Below, one piece after another: positions 63,594 to 64,000 of a stretch of DNA of 64,000 nt. Within the stretch, counting starts at the first letter, position 1. Each line of letters starts with the position of its first letter. The notes under the pieces were generated by a model. The model saw nothing but the letters and a program-made list of their open reading frames with translations. It did not search any database and was not told where the DNA came from. Source of the stretch: Rhizobium sp. PP-CC-3A-592 (GTDB lineage Bacteria; Pseudomonadota; Alphaproteobacteria; Rhizobiales; Rhizobiaceae); assembly GCF_003217095.1 (NCBI RefSeq), contig NZ_QJSR01000001.1, forward strand, positions 352,916 to 416,915. Reading direction: 5' to 3'. Made by a program: the position numbers and the translations under genes.

Positions 63594-64000
63594 GTCAGGC
63601 TGTGCGGTACGTTCGGCTGGGCTTCGATGGTCGTGTGGGTCGGGGGGCTGTGGTAGACGTCGCTTTCGAGGTAGCGCGCCAGCACGAAGCGCACGAGTAC
63701 ACCAAGGGCTGCGGCGGCCGGGACCGCAACCAGAAGCCCGACGAAGCCGAACAGCGAGCCGAAGGCAAGCAACGCGAACATGAGCCAGACCGGATGCAGG
63801 CCGACGCTGCTGCCGACCAGCTTGGGCTGCAGGATGTTGCCTTCTAGGAACTGGCCGGAGAAGAAGATGCAGGCGACCACGATGACCCAGAAGTAATCCG
63901 GCCAAAACTGCACCAACGCCACACCGACCGCCAGCACCAGGCCGACCATGGAGCCGACATAGGGAATGAAGCTGATGATGCCGGCGAAGAAGCCGATGAG
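63590..64000 (-). CDS. AI-2E family transporter (partial, N-terminal part beyond window)
   Basis: The last 136 codons of a permease. IIGFFAG-like helix with SFIPYVGSMVGLVLAVGVAL, LEGNILQPKLVGSSVGLHPV (the family loop) and FGSLFGFVGLLVAVPAAAAL match the PerM/YdgG/AI-2E exporter family of about 350-400 residues. The 5' end lies outside. Substrate unknown; the family name refers to one member's link to autoinducer-2. Its stop overlaps the hdaA start (TGATG). Confidence 0.9.
   Translation of the reverse strand, partial: LIGFFAGIISFIPYVGSMVGLVLAVGVALVQFWPDYFWVIVVACIFFSGQFLEGNILQPKLVGSSVGLHPVWLMFALLAFGSLFGFVGLLVAVPAAAALGVLVRFVLARYLESDVYHSPPTHTTIEAQPNVPHSLT

Overview
The window is chromosomal DNA from a high-GC alphaproteobacterium, most likely a member of the Rhizobiaceae (Rhizobium/Agrobacterium/Sinorhizobium/Shinella type). 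The evidence is a run of rhizobial housekeeping blocks: rplM-rpsI-speB-argC-ctaA, MerR-ihfA-fabH-plsX-DUF177-cbp3-omlA, glyA-nrdR-ribD-ribE-ribH-nusB, hemB-RDD-bpt-parC and ppx-ppk-hdaA. It also carries the LdtR/L,D-transpeptidase pair and a Mg-type HemB. The exact genus cannot be read from the sequence alone.

Layout. 1-7.3 kb: metabolic genes (EEP-family hydrolase, cytochrome P450, cupin plus O-acetylhomoserine sulfhydrylase, CoA-binding protein, EamA exporter, enoyl-CoA hydratase) and two very small ORFs. 7.4-13.1 kb: ribosomal proteins L13/S9 with a clear sigma70 promoter and a structured leader, agmatinase, ArgC, heme A synthase, a DUF2842 protein and a phosphoesterase. 13.2-23.0 kb: a Wzy-type surface polysaccharide cluster (CelD-like acyltransferase, a Wzc-like protein with a degenerate kinase domain, Wza-like lipoprotein, two GT4 glycosyltransferases, WbaP/ExoY-type initiating transferase, Wzy/ligase). 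It resembles the Agrobacterium unipolar polysaccharide (upp) locus and has no flippase gene. 23.1-24.4 kb: BA14K protein, tRNA-Pro(GGG) and a small membrane protein. 24.4-32.0 kb: MerR, IHF alpha, fatty-acid/phospholipid start genes, an OmlA/BamE lipoprotein and a K+-independent proton pyrophosphatase.

32.3-34.6 kb is a small accessory patch: a MarR-GNAT fusion with a perfect operator palindrome, a frameshifted DUF2442 gene and a RelB/YafQ toxin-antitoxin pair. 34.6-39.9 kb holds the riboflavin/glyA operon. 40.0-44.1 kb holds HicA/DUF1902, the LdtP/LdtR cell-wall pair, a DUF6163 protein and a ParE-type toxin-antitoxin pair. 44.4-48.3 kb holds hemB, a methyltransferase, an RDD protein, a strongly palindromic intergenic element, bpt, and a MazE-like/Doc pair under a perfect inverted repeat. 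48.3-64.0 kb holds parC, a periplasmic protein, a SulP transporter, aspS, a Tat-exported multicopper oxidase, rnd, ppx-ppk, hdaA and a truncated AI-2E family permease.

The most interesting material is the polysaccharide cluster with its pseudo-kinase Wzc, the ~110-bp double-hairpin element upstream of bpt, three further sets of palindromes (5.4 kb, 27.8 kb, 32.3 kb), and four toxin-antitoxin modules placed between conserved housekeeping blocks. No CRISPR array, transposase, integrase or prophage was seen.
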